Shown here piece after piece: positions 1-10,600 of a stretch of DNA of 64,000 bases (positions are counted from its first letter, which is position 1; every line of letters starts with the position of its first letter). The notes under the pieces were generated by a model. It saw nothing but the letters and a program-made list of their open reading frames with translations. It did not search any database and was not told the DNA's origin. Position numbers and translations under genes: made by a program. The stretch is taken from contig CAJTUB010000002.1 in assembly GCA_910579465.1 (NCBI GenBank), positions 130,980 to 194,979 of the forward strand, read 5' to 3'. This stretch comes from an uncultured Lachnospiraceae bacterium (GTDB lineage Bacteria > Bacillota > Clostridia > Lachnospirales > Lachnospiraceae).

Positions 1-1143
1 TGAGTTGATTCCGATTGATGAGGCACATTTTACGTGCGGTGCTTTCCGGGAGTTTCTTTCCATCCTGTATGACGTGAACCAGGATGGCTTCCTTTCCTTG
101 GCAGAGTGGGAAGCGGTAGAGGAGATATACTGGGATGAATGGTATGCCCTTGAGGAAATGGGAATCAGCAAGGAAAATATGGAGCAGCCGTGGCATCTGG
201 ACGGGTTTGAATATTTTCCATGTCTGAAATCCCTGACTGTCATAAGTGCAAGCAGCGTTGCCTTAAAAAATCATCCCTCCATCCGGAATATTGGTGGAGG
301 CGAGGGAGGAATCGGGCAGTTATTAATTGAAGATTGTCCGGCACTTGAATATATCGGTGGAAGTATGTACGGAGGAGCGGAATGGTCGGTAACGAATTGT
401 GAAAATCTGAAATGTTTTTCGGTTTATGAATCAGAGCTTGGTTCGCTTGCCTTTTCCGGGTGTCCGCAGCTGGTTCTGGATTTTGAGGATGCGGGAAACC
501 AGGTAAGAAGTTTATTGTTGGATGCGGATGCTGTGCTGACAGAGTTACCGGGAGGAATTTGCCGGATTGTGGATGGATCCTTCCGGCCTCCTTTTTGGAG
601 GGATGGGCTGATCTGTGAAACAATCCAATGGGAGAATGTGTCGGAGCAGGCGGTTGAAATGCCGCTTCCTGCAGAGGAAGAGGATTTTTTCCGGTATTTT
701 GGTAAGGATGACTTTGCCTATATGGGGGTACAGGTCTTGGAGAAAATAGAAGATATCTATGACGAGCAGGGAAGAAAGGGGTGGAATATCTGCATTGACC
801 GGAAGGAAAATGCCTACAGTAAGACGGCATTTTCCCTTTATGCGGAGGAGACGCCGGAGCCGGAGCAGATTTTTGTCCGGCCTGTCGGGGTGTCGGAAGC
901 CGGGATTTTAGAGTATTCGCCAAACAAGGGAGTCAGCTTCCATATTGTATGGGAACTGGAAGTAGTGTATACAGGGACAGCAGGGGAAACCGTACTTGGG
1001 ACGATGCTGACAGGGGACAGGTACTGGACGATAGCGCGGACGGTACGAAGAAGAGCTACCGGTCAGAAAAGGATTGGAAAGAAAACGGGAGCAGACAGTA
1101 TCAGATGTACGAACAGCTCCGCGAGGAGGCGGAGCAGATATAG
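1..1143 (+). pseudogene. EF-hand/LRR surface lipoprotein (A type), frameshifted and cut by the window edge
   Basis: The reading frame is already open at base 1, and its start and signal peptide lie outside the window. It begins in the PIDEAHFT module and carries a canonical EF-hand loop (DVNQDGFLSLAE, about bases 70-105), then an LDGFEYFP leucine-rich segment. It aligns along its length with the intact paralogue at 22552-23901. Near base 1035, after the codons for YWTI, the homologous frame shifts: the expected tail (SADGTKKSYRSE...) continues one frame over and stops at the TAG at 1141-1143. The original frame instead runs through into the next gene. A one-base deletion explains this. The product would be a long fusion or a non-native tail. 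Function is unknown; a calcium-binding exported surface protein is inferred from the family. Confidence 0.75.
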
Positions 1144-1156
1144 TTCAGGAGGAAAC

Positions 1157-2869
1157 ATGAGAAAAAAAGAATGTAATGTACCGCTTTTTTTGCTTTTAGC
1201 AGTCCTGGGTGGATTCTGCGCCTGTAGCCAGAGCAAAGAAACAGGGATAACAGCAACCCCGGCGGGGCTTTTGACAACGCCGCTTTCTACCCCGGAAGTA
1301 ACTGTGACCGGGTTTCCGGAGAATACAAAAACACCGTCGCAGAATCCGGCTTTGACAAGGGAGCCGTCTCCGACGCCGGTATCGGGAATGGAAGCCGGAC
1401 TGCTTCCAATTGACGCAGGACATTTTACAAGTGAGGTGTTCCGCGAATATATTTCCCGATGTTATGACAGCAATAAGGATGGTGTTCTTTCCAAAGAAGA
1501 GCTGGATAATATAACGGAAATCGAAATCCAGTACTATGAAAAAGAGTTTGATAAGGAACGTTTGGACGGTTTTGAGTTTTTTCCTGAGTTAGTCAGCTTA
1601 AGCGTGAGTAATGCAGAAGAGGTAGTTCTTCAAAATCATCCTGATATACAGTCCTTTGGAGGAGAGGAGGGCAGTATTGGTACGGTAAGAATTGAAAATT
1701 GTCCTTCCCTGTCCAGTATAGGATTTTATTCTTTTGGGATTTCTTCCTTGTATATCTCGAATGTTTCGCCGAAAGCTTCTTTCGGGCTGGCAGGTAATTG
1801 CCCGATGCGTGATATGGTGTTAGATGCTGATATCATGCTTGAAATTGGAGATTATAGCAGTGCGGAGCCGGTATTTACTGCTATGGAGGACGGGACTTTA
1901 TGCTATACGTTTTTTCAGTATGACCATGTAGATGGAAAGGAAATTGCGTGTCTGGAGAAAGTTCCGATAAAGTTTCTTCATCAGAAGGAAGTAATCGTTC
2001 CATTTTCCGAAGAATATTGGAAGGAGTGCCTGCAGAAAACCGGACCGGATTTTTATCAGGTGCAGATTCTTGAAAAGGAGGGAGAGACCCGAAATACAGA
2101 GGATGGCAAAGAATATGAGGTCTGCTTTGAATTGAGGGAGTATCAGCGGAATCCGGTGAGTTTATCGGACCAGCCCTGGGTGCTTTATTCAGAAAAGATG
2201 AGATTTCCTTTGGATACGGATGCCCTTCCTGCAGCGGAGCAGATTGTATTTCGCCCTGCCCGGATTCATAAAGTAAGGGCACTGGAGTATTCCCCGAACC
2301 GGGGAGCTTCTTTGCTTGTAACATGGGATATAAGTATAATTTTTCAGAACGGGACAGAGGAGCAGGTTCTCGGGGTACTGGAGAAGCAGGAGAAGTATTG
2401 CTTTCTTGATGCAGGGGGAGGGGGAAGGGTGTACCCTTGCCAGATGGCATGGGAAAAATGGAAGGGAGAGGAGACGGGACCAGAGGCGCCTGTTGTTTTG
2501 ATTGATGAAGCGCATTTTTCCAGCCCGGTTTTCCGGCGTTACATTGAAGGAAATTATAATACGGATTATTATGAAGGATTGACTGCCAAAGAGCAGAAAG
2601 CAGTAGAAATAATGGACTTTTCCGACTCTGTGCGGTTTTATGGGGAAATATTAGATGGCTTTGAATATTTTCCGTGTCTCTCAGAGCTTTATCTTGGTGA
2701 TGCAGAAATCCTGATTGTGGAGAATCATCCCTCTTTAAAAGTGATTGGCGGGCATTCCCGTGGATTAAAAAAAGTAGTAATACGGAACTGCCCGGAGCTG
2801 GAACAGATTGACCTTGAACTGGCCGGGGTGGAAGAGGTCATAGTAGAGGGATGTGAAAAACTGAAGTAA
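1157..2869 (+). CDS. EF-hand/LRR surface lipoprotein (B type)
   Basis: The 570-residue product starts at ATG 1157, placed by AGGAGG at 1147-1152. This start is in frame with the frameshifted upstream gene, so a fusion may also be made. The N-terminus MRKKECNVPLFLLLAVLG ending in FCAC is a lipoprotein signal peptide with the second Cys as likely lipidation site. A Thr/Pro/Ser-rich spacer follows. Next comes an IDAGHFTSEVFREY module with a complete EF-hand loop (DSNKDGVLSKEE, about residues 102-113) and an LDGFEFFPEL leucine-rich stretch. Near residue 450 a second module (IDEAHFSSPVFRRY) repeats the plan but has lost the calcium ligands. It is paralogous to 23898-25436. The architecture recalls the exported EF-hand-plus-LRR proteins common in Clostridia. 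No enzymatic motif is seen. Confidence 0.8.
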   Translation: MRKKECNVPLFLLLAVLGGFCACSQSKETGITATPAGLLTTPLSTPEVTVTGFPENTKTPSQNPALTREPSPTPVSGMEAGLLPIDAGHFTSEVFREYISRCYDSNKDGVLSKEELDNITEIEIQYYEKEFDKERLDGFEFFPELVSLSVSNAEEVVLQNHPDIQSFGGEEGSIGTVRIENCPSLSSIGFYSFGISSLYISNVSPKASFGLAGNCPMRDMVLDADIMLEIGDYSSAEPVFTAMEDGTLCYTFFQYDHVDGKEIACLEKVPIKFLHQKEVIVPFSEEYWKECLQKTGPDFYQVQILEKEGETRNTEDGKEYEVCFELREYQRNPVSLSDQPWVLYSEKMRFPLDTDALPAAEQIVFRPARIHKVRALEYSPNRGASLLVTWDISIIFQNGTEEQVLGVLEKQEKYCFLDAGGGGRVYPCQMAWEKWKGEETGPEAPVVLIDEAHFSSPVFRRYIEGNYNTDYYEGLTAKEQKAVEIMDFSDSVRFYGEILDGFEYFPCLSELYLGDAEILIVENHPSLKVIGGHSRGLKKVVIRNCPELEQIDLELAGVEEVIVEGCEKLK

Positions 2870-2963
2870 GAGGTGAAAGAGAGATGATTTTGTGAAAGGA
2901 ATCTGCAGGATTATCGGTTGGACGATAGTAAGATTGCTTTGTTCTGAAAGCGGGGGGAATCAT

Positions 2964-3416
2964 ATGAATTTAAAAAAGATAATTGCTTTTTTTCTTCTGG
3001 CAGGCACACTCTGCGCCTGTTATGGAGGTCAGGAAACCGGCAGAAATGTAACCCCGGCAGAAGGTACGAGCACTCCGTCTCTTACGCCGGAGGTGACCGT
3101 AACCATGCCGCCGGAAATGACAGGGACGCCTTCTATAACGGAAGCGCCCGGAAACAGTCCGATGCCTTCCGTGACGGAGATGCCGACTCCGGAGCCTGAG
3201 AAAGAGTTGCTTCCGATTGATGCGGCGCATTTTACGTGTGGTGCTTTCCGGGAGTTTCTTTTCATCCTGTATGACGTGAACCAGGATGGCTTCCTTTCCT
3301 TGGCAGAGCGGGAAGCGGTAGAGGAGATATACTGGGATGACTGGTATGCCCTTGAGGAAATGGGAATCAGCAGGGAAAATATAGAGCAGCCGTGGCACCT
3401 GGACGGGTTTGAATAG
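2964..3416 (+). pseudogene. Truncated EF-hand/LRR lipoprotein (A type)
   Basis: The start is ATG 2964 behind a GGGGGGA site, giving 150 residues. The signal peptide MNLKKIIAFFLLAGTLCAC has an LCA-C lipobox. It is followed by a Thr/Pro-rich spacer of about 50 residues and one EF-hand module (DVNQDGFLSLAE). The last roughly 207 bases are nearly identical to bases 5-211 of the frameshifted gene, so the duplication is recent. Homology ends at LDGFE, where paralogues continue with YFP and the LRR region. Here the codon is TAG and unrelated sequence follows. As it stands, only a lipid-anchored EF-hand stub could be made. Recombination between tandem copies is the likely cause (inference). Confidence 0.7.
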
Positions 3417-3520
3417 GTCGGTACAAACGGAAAGGTTACGATAGGCATCAAAAAGGACGGAAGTGTCGTGACGACGGAGAAAGAAAAAATCCTGAGATAG
3501 AGTTTAGCCGGGGAAGGATA
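3417..3520 (+). other. Remnant reading frame after the truncated lipoprotein
   Basis: In the same frame after the TAG, 27 sense codons follow (VTIGIKKDGSVVTTE in the middle) before TAG 3498-3500. The segment resembles a strand of RCC1/beta-propeller repeats (weak, by eye). Bases 3495-3513 (ATAGAGTTTAGCCGGGGAA) resemble the 3' remnant of the other lipoprotein locus at 25563-25580, so both loci probably once ended in a related module. No start or ribosome site is visible. Confidence 0.35.
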
Positions 3521-3549
3521 CGGCCGGAACTGGAGTGAGATTATGGACG

Positions 3550-3593
3550 GGCAGGGAAGATTTTTTGTAAAAAAGACTCTCTGCCTTATTTTT
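3550..3593 (+). terminator. Intrinsic terminator after lipoprotein locus 1
   Basis: GGCAG at 3550-3554 pairs with CTGCC at 3581-3585. The intervening T6/A6 run also pairs, and TTATTTTT follows. It closes the first lipoprotein locus before the nfeD promoter. Confidence 0.75.
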
Positions 3594-3613
3594 GCATCAG
3601 TCGGTCAAATTAC

Positions 3614-3642
3614 TTGCACATGAGGAAAGAATGAGTTATAAT
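3614..3642 (+). promoter_or_regulatory. Promoter of the nfeD-SPFH operon
   Basis: TTGCAC (3614-3619), a 17-base spacer and a perfect TATAAT (3637-3642) give a sigma-A type promoter 59 bases upstream of the nfeD start codon. Confidence 0.8.
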
Positions 3643-3700
3643 ACAAATAACGACGGTGTAATCAGTGCCGTGTGTACTGCTTATGAGAAAGGAGGAGGCC

Positions 3701-4168
3701 ATGCCGGATTTTGCAGCAATATTTACAGACAATTTGGTTGTTGTGTGGTTAGTCGTGTTAGCGCTTTGTCTGGTGATTGAGGTCATTACCTTGGATCTGG
3801 TTACCATTTGGTTTGCCGGAGGTGCACTTGTTACATTTTTTGTAGCAATGGTTACGGACAATTTAGTGATTCAGCTTTTTGTTTTTCTGGCAGTTTCACT
3901 GCTTCTGCTGTTTTTTACACGTCCGGTCGCTGTCAGGTATTACAACAGCAGACGGACTAAGACGAATGCAGAAGGGCTTGTGGGGGAACAATGCAAGGTA
4001 ACGGAAGAGATTGATAATTTTAACGAGACCGGAACAGTTTTGTTAAACGGCCTGGAATGGACCGCACGCAGTAAAAACGGGAACCTGATTGCTGAAGGCG
4101 CGCGTGTGAAGGTGTGTTCCATCGACGGCGTAAAGGTAATCGTAGAAGAAGTGGAGAGTGAAAATTAA
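3701..4168 (+). CDS. NfeD-like membrane protein
   Basis: This 155-residue protein starts at ATG 3701 with AAAGGAGGAGG just upstream; an earlier in-frame start at 3665 lacks a site. Two to three hydrophobic segments (about residues 5-75) precede a soluble C-terminal OB-fold-like domain (GLVGEQCKVTEEI ... GTVLLNGLEWTARS ... GARVKV), the usual plan of short NfeD proteins. In this family the protein partners an SPFH protein in membrane microdomains, and the gene next door at 4208 is exactly that. The gap is 39 bases and they share the promoter at 3614-3642. Function beyond membrane organisation or quality control is not settled for the family. Confidence 0.88.
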   Translation: MPDFAAIFTDNLVVVWLVVLALCLVIEVITLDLVTIWFAGGALVTFFVAMVTDNLVIQLFVFLAVSLLLLFFTRPVAVRYYNSRRTKTNAEGLVGEQCKVTEEIDNFNETGTVLLNGLEWTARSKNGNLIAEGARVKVCSIDGVKVIVEEVESEN

Positions 4169-4207
4169 AAAGGAATGCCGTCAGAAAAGGCGGAAGAAGG
4201 AGGAAAT

Positions 4208-5137
4208 ATGGAGCCGATTATAGCAATTATTATTTTGTTTGCAGTAATCATCATTATTCTGGCATCCTGTGTAAAGATTGTACCGCAGGCGCAGGCATAC
4301 GTTATTGAGCGTCTGGGCGGTTACCAGACAACCTGGTCGGTAGGCGTTCATTTAAAGCTGCCGATTCTGGACCGGATTGCCAAGCGGATTGTGTTAAAGG
4401 AGCAGGTAGTTGATTTTGCACCGCAGCCGGTAATCACGAAGGATAACGTAACGATGCGTATTGATACCGTTGTGTTCTATCAGATTACGGACCCGAAGCT
4501 GTTTGCTTATGGTGTAGAGAATCCGATTATGGCGATTGAGAACCTGACGGCTACTACCCTGCGTAACATCATCGGTGATCTTGAGTTAGACCAGACGCTG
4601 ACCTCCCGTGAAACCATTAACACAAAGATGAGAGCGTCCTTGGACGTAGCAACCGACCCGTGGGGAATCAAGGTAAACCGTGTTGAGTTAAAGAATATCA
4701 TTACGCCGGCTGCAATCCAGGATGCGATGGAGAAGCAGATGAAGGCGGAGCGTGAGAGCCGTGAGGCCATCCTGATTGCAGAAGGTGAAAAGAAGTCGAC
4801 CATTCTTGTTGCAGAAGGTAAGAAGGGGGCGGCAATCCTTGAGGCAGAGGCTGAGAAGGAGGCTGCAATTCTCCGTGCAGAGGCAAGAAAGGAAGCTATG
4901 ATCCGCGAGGCAGAAGGTCAGGCAGAGGCAATCTTAAAGGTACAGCAGGCAAATGCCGACGGTATCCGTTACTTAAATGAGGCGTCCCCGAATGCGCAGG
5001 TAATCCAGTTAAAGAGTCTGGAGGCATTTGCAAAGGCAGCAGACGGTAAGGCAACCAAGATTATCATTCCGTCCGAAATCCAGGGAATGGCGGGTATGGT
5101 AAAGGCGCTGACCGAGGTCGGGGCAAAGGATGCATAG
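4208..5137 (+). CDS. SPFH/band 7 family membrane protein (stomatin/QmcA-like)
   Basis: The start at ATG 4208 follows GAAGGAGG and gives 309 residues. A single N-terminal membrane helix (about residues 3-25) leads into the SPFH domain (VPQAQAYVIERLGGY, then VDFAPQPVITKDNVTM and LRNIIGDLELDQTLTSR). A long Ala/Glu/Lys-rich helix with repeated AEGEKK/EAEAEKEA units (about residues 180-255) is the coiled-coil oligomerisation region. The length and motifs match bacterial stomatin homologues that pair with NfeD. It is cotranscribed with the nfeD-like gene. A scaffold role in the cytoplasmic membrane is inferred from the family. Confidence 0.9.
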   Translation: MEPIIAIIILFAVIIIILASCVKIVPQAQAYVIERLGGYQTTWSVGVHLKLPILDRIAKRIVLKEQVVDFAPQPVITKDNVTMRIDTVVFYQITDPKLFAYGVENPIMAIENLTATTLRNIIGDLELDQTLTSRETINTKMRASLDVATDPWGIKVNRVELKNIITPAAIQDAMEKQMKAERESREAILIAEGEKKSTILVAEGKKGAAILEAEAEKEAAILRAEARKEAMIREAEGQAEAILKVQQANADGIRYLNEASPNAQVIQLKSLEAFAKAADGKATKIIIPSEIQGMAGMVKALTEVGAKDA

Positions 5138-5348
5138 TACCGGAGGCACCCGCATATTGACGGGAGGCAGAAGGAGACAGGGAGGAGTCGGAATATCAGG
5201 AATACGTTTTGTAAAAGAGGGAGAGTAGCGCAGAGGGCGCTCTGAAAGTCCAGGCAGCTTCGCAGGAGTAAGGCAGGAGTAAGGGAACGGAATGCGGGGT
5301 TGCCTGTTGCATTTTCCGGGCAGACAAGACAGAAAGGAGAAGGTTTTT

Positions 5349-7382
5349 ATGGAGCAGAAGAGGGGTATGAAACTGGGGTTAGGAAAAAAGATTACCGCAG
5401 GGATACTGATAATCCAGATTATTGTTCTGGCGGCATTTACGGGAATTGTCAGTGTGATAGTTTCCAGAGACACGCGCCAGGCAGCCATCGGGAAGATGAA
5501 AACCATTGCGGATGACAGGAACCGGCTGATTGAAAGCTACATAGACAATGTCGAGTCAGTTCTGCTGATGTACAGTCAGGCAGATGAGGTGATTCAGCTG
5601 GCGCAGAATCCGGACAGTCCAGAGGCAATCCGTGCCGCACAGAGCTATACGGAGCGGTATGTAAAGGCAGCAGATTATTTTGAGGGGTTGTATACAAGTG
5701 CATGGGATACGACCACCTGGGTACATTCCAACATACAGACCGTAGGCGTGCAGCCAAGAACGGGCGACAGGCTGGATGCATTGTGGGAGGCGCTGGATGC
5801 AATGGGAGACGGCGTTTATACCTCCGGTGTCCTGAAATCCCCGTCGAGCGGGAAGCAGATTGTTTCCTTTTATTGTCCTCTGCGGGATTCTGCCGGAAAT
5901 GGGATTGCCATGACGGGTATGGGCGTTCTTACGGAGGAGTTAAAGGAAATCCTGGACTCCCTTCAAAGTGGTGAGATGGGAAATGCCGAATATTACCTGA
6001 TTGATGGGAACAACAATAATTATATTTTTGCAAAAGACCCGGAGGTGGTCGGGACAGTAGTGGAGGATGAAGCGATTTCCACACTGCTCCGGGAGAGACC
6101 AGCAGAGAATTATCTGGAGACAGACGATGCGATTTATGCCTGCAGCATGATTGAGGACAGGGGATGGATGTTTGTCCTGACGGATAGTACCGATGAGGTG
6201 TTTGCCTCCACGCGGACGCTCAGGAATATGCTGATTCTGTTCAGCGTATGCGCGATGGTGCTGCTTTGCGTGGTGTCGTTCTGCATCGTCAGCTATATGC
6301 TGAAACCGATGGGAGCAATAAAGTCCGGGATTGTCGCCTTGCAGAATTTTGATATCTCGGATAATAGCGGTCTGGTCCGGTACGGTGGCAGGAGCGATGA
6401 GCTGGGCAGTATTTCGGCGGCGTCCCTGGATCTGATAAAATCCCTGCAGGGGATTGCGGGCGCCCTGCGGGAATGCACAGGTTCCCTTAAGTCAAAGGCA
6501 GAAAATCTTAATTCCTATTCCCAGAAGCTGATAGACGGCGCCGGGGACAGTATTGCAACAACAGAAGAGCTTTCGGCGTCCCTCGAAAATACAAATTCAA
6601 TTATCGTCGGGGTAAACGGTGAAATTGAAAGTATAGAAGGCCTGGTAGGCACTATCCTGAAAAAGACACAGGATGCTGCCGGAGTGAGCGACGAGGTAAT
6701 GAGAAGCGCAGAAAAGATGAAAGAGAATGCAAACGGCGCTTACCGGAACGGCCAGGATACCCTGACCTCGAAAAAGGCGGATATCCGGGTAGCAGTAGAG
6801 AAGCTGAACAGCCTTTCCCGGATTAACAACCTTACGGATGAAATTTTAAGTATATCCGACCAGACGACGCTGCTTTCCCTGAATGCTTCCATTGAGGCAG
6901 CAAGGGCAGGGGAGGCCGGGAAGGGATTTGCCGTAGTGGCAAATGAGATTTCCAAGCTTGCCCAGATGTCAAAGGATACGGTGGCATCTATCCAGGGCAT
7001 ATGCGGGGAGGCGAACAACAGCATCGGTATTGTCGAGGAGTGCTTCCATTCCATTCTGACCTTGATGGAGGATGTGATGATTGCCCGGTTCAAGGAGTTT
7101 GCGGACAGCTCGGCGGAATATAACGAGATGGTTGGCGGGATTAAAGCCGGGATGGATGACATTAACCAGGTGTTACGGCAGTTAGAAGATTCCGTGACGC
7201 AGATTTCGCAGAATATGGAAAATGTAAACCGCATTACGGAGGAAAACAGCAGGGCGATTGCCATCATTGTGGAAAAAAATGAGAATACCGCACAGGTAGC
7301 AGAGGGAATCCAGGAGCAGTCAGCAGAGAACCAGGAGCTGTCAGGAAGCCTTGGCAGCCTGGTAGACAAGTTCCATATCTGA
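5349..7382 (+). CDS. Methyl-accepting chemotaxis protein
   Basis: The product is 677 residues. ATG 5349 was chosen for the GAAAGGAGAAGG upstream; the longer frame from 5292 lacks a site. One membrane helix near residues 15-37, an extracytoplasmic sensor of about 250 residues (probably a Cache-type fold, by layout), a second helix near 293-318, a HAMP segment and a cytoplasmic signalling coiled coil follow. The receptor tip is clear at about residues 500-537: [20 protein letters not shown] then [15 protein letters not shown], where CheA/CheW contact is expected. The ligand cannot be read from the sequence. The 211 bases upstream hold only a short hairpin (AGCGC/GCGCT near 5227-5241), with no clear promoter. 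A terminator follows immediately. Together with the flagellin at 27296 this implies a motile cell. Confidence 0.93.
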   Translation: MEQKRGMKLGLGKKITAGILIIQIIVLAAFTGIVSVIVSRDTRQAAIGKMKTIADDRNRLIESYIDNVESVLLMYSQADEVIQLAQNPDSPEAIRAAQSYTERYVKAADYFEGLYTSAWDTTTWVHSNIQTVGVQPRTGDRLDALWEALDAMGDGVYTSGVLKSPSSGKQIVSFYCPLRDSAGNGIAMTGMGVLTEELKEILDSLQSGEMGNAEYYLIDGNNNNYIFAKDPEVVGTVVEDEAISTLLRERPAENYLETDDAIYACSMIEDRGWMFVLTDSTDEVFASTRTLRNMLILFSVCAMVLLCVVSFCIVSYMLKPMGAIKSGIVALQNFDISDNSGLVRYGGRSDELGSISAASLDLIKSLQGIAGALRECTGSLKSKAENLNSYSQKLIDGAGDSIATTEELSASLENTNSIIVGVNGEIESIEGLVGTILKKTQDAAGVSDEVMRSAEKMKENANGAYRNGQDTLTSKKADIRVAVEKLNSLSRINNLTDEILSISDQTTLLSLNASIEAARAGEAGKGFAVVANEISKLAQMSKDTVASIQGICGEANNSIGIVEECFHSILTLMEDVMIARFKEFADSSAEYNEMVGGIKAGMDDINQVLRQLEDSVTQISQNMENVNRITEENSRAIAIIVEKNENTAQVAEGIQEQSAENQELSGSLGSLVDKFHI

Positions 7383-7389
7383 GACTGAA

Positions 7390-7434
7390 AAGCCATTACA
7401 CTGTGACAGAAATTGCAGTGTAATGGCTTTTTTT
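7390..7434 (+). terminator. Intrinsic terminator after the chemoreceptor
   Basis: A perfect 14-bp stem (AAGCCATTACACTG, 7390-7403, with its complement at 7416-7429) and a T-run to 7434. Confidence 0.92.
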
Positions 7435-7490
7435 AGTTTCCGGCGTCGAAAAAGGAGAGGCGGCGTCATAAAAAAAGTTGTCATAAGAAC

Positions 7491-7519
7491 TTGACAACTT
7501 GACATAAATGTGATAATAT
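7491..7519 (+). promoter_or_regulatory. rpoB-rpoC promoter
   Basis: TTGACA (7491-7496), 17 bases, TAATAT (7514-7519). A second TTGACA at 7499 overlaps the spacer. About 115 bases of A/T-rich leader separate it from rpoB; no strong hairpin is obvious in that leader. Confidence 0.75.
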
Positions 7520-7639
7520 GAAAAATGCACTATTGTGGTGTGGTGTGCCTATTTATACTAATTATAGCACATCCGGACGGAAAAGAAAAGTCTTTTTCGT
7601 TGTGTCATACCTAAAATTTTTCAAGGGGTGAAAACGTCC

Positions 7640-10600
7640 ATGGATAAAAACAGAATTAAGCCGATGCGGGTAGGAAAAGGTGTCCGTATGAGCTATTCCA
7701 AGCAGAAAGAAGTGCTTGAGATGCCAAACCTCATTGAGGTACAGAAGGACTCTTATCGGTGGTTTTTGGAAGAAGGATTGGATGAAGTATTTGATGATAT
7801 TTCGCCGATTTCGGACTACAGCAACCATCTGAACCTTGAGTTTGTCAGTTTTCAGCTTTGCGAGGACGATGTGAAGTACAGCATCGAGGAGTGCAAAGAG
7901 CGTGACGCTACCTACGCTGCGCCGTTAAAGGTGAGAGTCAGACTCCATAACAAGGAAACCGACGATATCAAAGAGCATGACATTTTTATGGGTGACCTGC
8001 CTTTGATGACGGAGACCGGTACTTTTGTGATTAACGGTGCGGAACGTGTCATTGTAAGCCAGCTGGTACGCTCCCCTGGAATTTATTATGCCATCAGCCA
8101 CGATAAAATCGGAAAGACGCTTTATTCCTGTACCGTGATTCCGAACCGTGGTGCATGGCTGGAATATGAGACGGATTCCAACGACGTGTTTTATGTGCGC
8201 GTGGACAGAAACCGTAAGGTTCCGATTACTGTGTTGATCCGTGCCCTTGGTATTGGCACGAACCAGCAGATTCTGGATTTGTTCGGCGAGGAGCCGAAGA
8301 TTCTGGCAAGCTTTGCAAAGGACCCGTCCGAGAATTATCAGGATGGTTTATTAGAGTTATATAAAAAGCTCCGTCCGGGCGAGCCGCTTTCCGTAGAGAG
8401 CGCCGAACCGCTGGTAAACGGCATGTTTTTTGACTCCAGACGTTATGATCTGGCAAAGGTAGGACGTTATAAGTTTAATAAGAAGCTGGCGTTTAAGAAC
8501 CGTATCGTAGGTTTTACGCTGGCACAGGACGTTGTAGACACCACGACCGGCGAGGTGCTTGCAGAGGCAGGCACGGTGATTACCGAGGAGCTGGCAGTGC
8601 GCATGCAGAATGCCGCAGTGCCGTCCCTTTTTGTGCAGACAGAGGAGCGGAACGTAAAGATTCTTTCGAACCTCATGGTAGATCTGAATACCTATGTGGA
8701 TTGCGATAAGGCAGCGCTCGGGATTACCGAGGAGGTCTATTATCCGGTGTTAAAGGAGTTAATGGATACCTATTCCGGAGAAGAGCTGCTGACTGAGATT
8801 AAGCGCAGCGTCCATGAGCTGATTCCGAAGCATATCACAAAGGAAGATATTTTAGCTTCCATTAATTATAATATTCATCTGGAGTACGGCATCGGCAATT
8901 CCGACGATATCGACCATCTTGGGAATCGTCGTATCCGTGCCGTAGGCGAGCTTTTGCAGAACCAGTACCGTATCGGTCTTTCCCGTATGGAGCGCGTGGT
9001 CCGCGAGCGTATGTCGACGCAGGACCTCGAGAACATCAGCCCGCAGTCCCTGATTAATATCAAGCCGGTAACGGCGGCTGTGAAGGAGTTCTTCGGAAGC
9101 TCCCAGCTGTCGCAGTTTATGGACCAGCATAACCCGCTTGGTGAGCTGACGCATAAGCGCCGTCTTTCCGCACTCGGTCCGGGCGGTCTTTCGAGAGACC
9201 GTGCAGGCTTTGAAGTCCGTGACGTACATTATTCCCATTACGGAAGAATGTGTCCGATAGAGACGCCGGAAGGTCCGAACATCGGTCTGATTAACTCGCT
9301 GGCGTCCTATGCCCGTATCAATGAGTACGGTTTTGTTGAGGCACCGTACCGGAAGTTAGATAAGACGGACCCGAAGAATCCGCGCGTTACCGACGAGGTT
9401 GTGTACCTGACCGCGGACGAGGAGGATAAGTACGTCGTTGCACAGGCAAACGAGCCGCTTGATGAGAACGGCTATTTTGTCAATTCCAATATTTCCGGAC
9501 GTTATAAAGAAGAAACCTCTCTTTTTGAGAGACGTAAGGTAGATTTGATGGACGTGTCGCCGAAGATGGTATTCTCCGTGGCGACGGCGATGATTCCGTT
9601 CCTTGAAAATGACGATGCGAACCGTGCGCTGATGGGCTCCAACATGCAGCGTCAGGCAGTACCGCTTCTGATTACGGAGGCTCCGGCAGTCGGCACGGGA
9701 ATGGAGATGAAGACCGCAATCGACTCGGGTGTCTGCGTCGTGGCAAGAAACGCAGGTGTTGTCGAGCGCGCGGCCGCAAGTGAAATCGTAATTAAGAATG
9801 ATGATAATACGAGGGATACCTATAAGCTGTTAAAGTTTACGAGAAGTAACCAGGGCACCTGTATCAACCAGCGTCCGATTGTGACGAAGGGCGAGCGGGT
9901 AGAGGCAGGCCAGGTGATTGCAGACGGTCCGTCCACCTCGATGGGAGAGCTTGCACTCGGTAAGAACCCGTTAATCGGCTTTATGACCTGGGAGGGCTAT
10001 AATTACGAGGATGCGGTTCTGTTAAGCGAAAGGCTGGTACAGGAGGACGTATATACCTCGGTTCATATCGAGGAATACGAGATTGAGTCCCGTGATACGA
10101 AGCTCGGTCCGGAGGAGATTACCCGTGACGTGCCGGGTGTCGGCGACGATGCGCTGAAGGATTTGGACGAGCACGGAATTATCCGTGTCGGCGCAGAGGT
10201 CCGCGCAACGGATATTCTGGTCGGCAAGGTAACACCGAAGGGAGAAACGGAGCTGACCGCAGAGGAGCGGCTTCTCCGTGCGATTTTCGGCGAGAAGGCA
10301 AGAGAGGTAAGAGATACTTCCTTACGTGTCCCGCATGGTGAGTATGGTATTATCGTAGATGCGAAGGTATTTACCAGGGAGAACGGCGATGAGCTTCCTC
10401 CGGGAGTAAACCAGACCGTCCGCGTTTATATTGCGCAGAAGAGAAAGATACAGGTCGGCGATAAGATGGCAGGCCGTCACGGAAACAAGGGTGTTGTTTC
10501 CCGCGTGCTTCCGGTAGAGGATATGCCGTTCCTGCCGAACGGCCGCCCGTTAGACATCGTGTTAAACCCGCTCGGCGTGCCGTCCCGTATGAATATCGGA

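Noticed and set aside
7520..7639. Riboswitch or L10-type leader before rpoB
   Set aside because: No convincing stem or conserved core in the A/T-rich leader.
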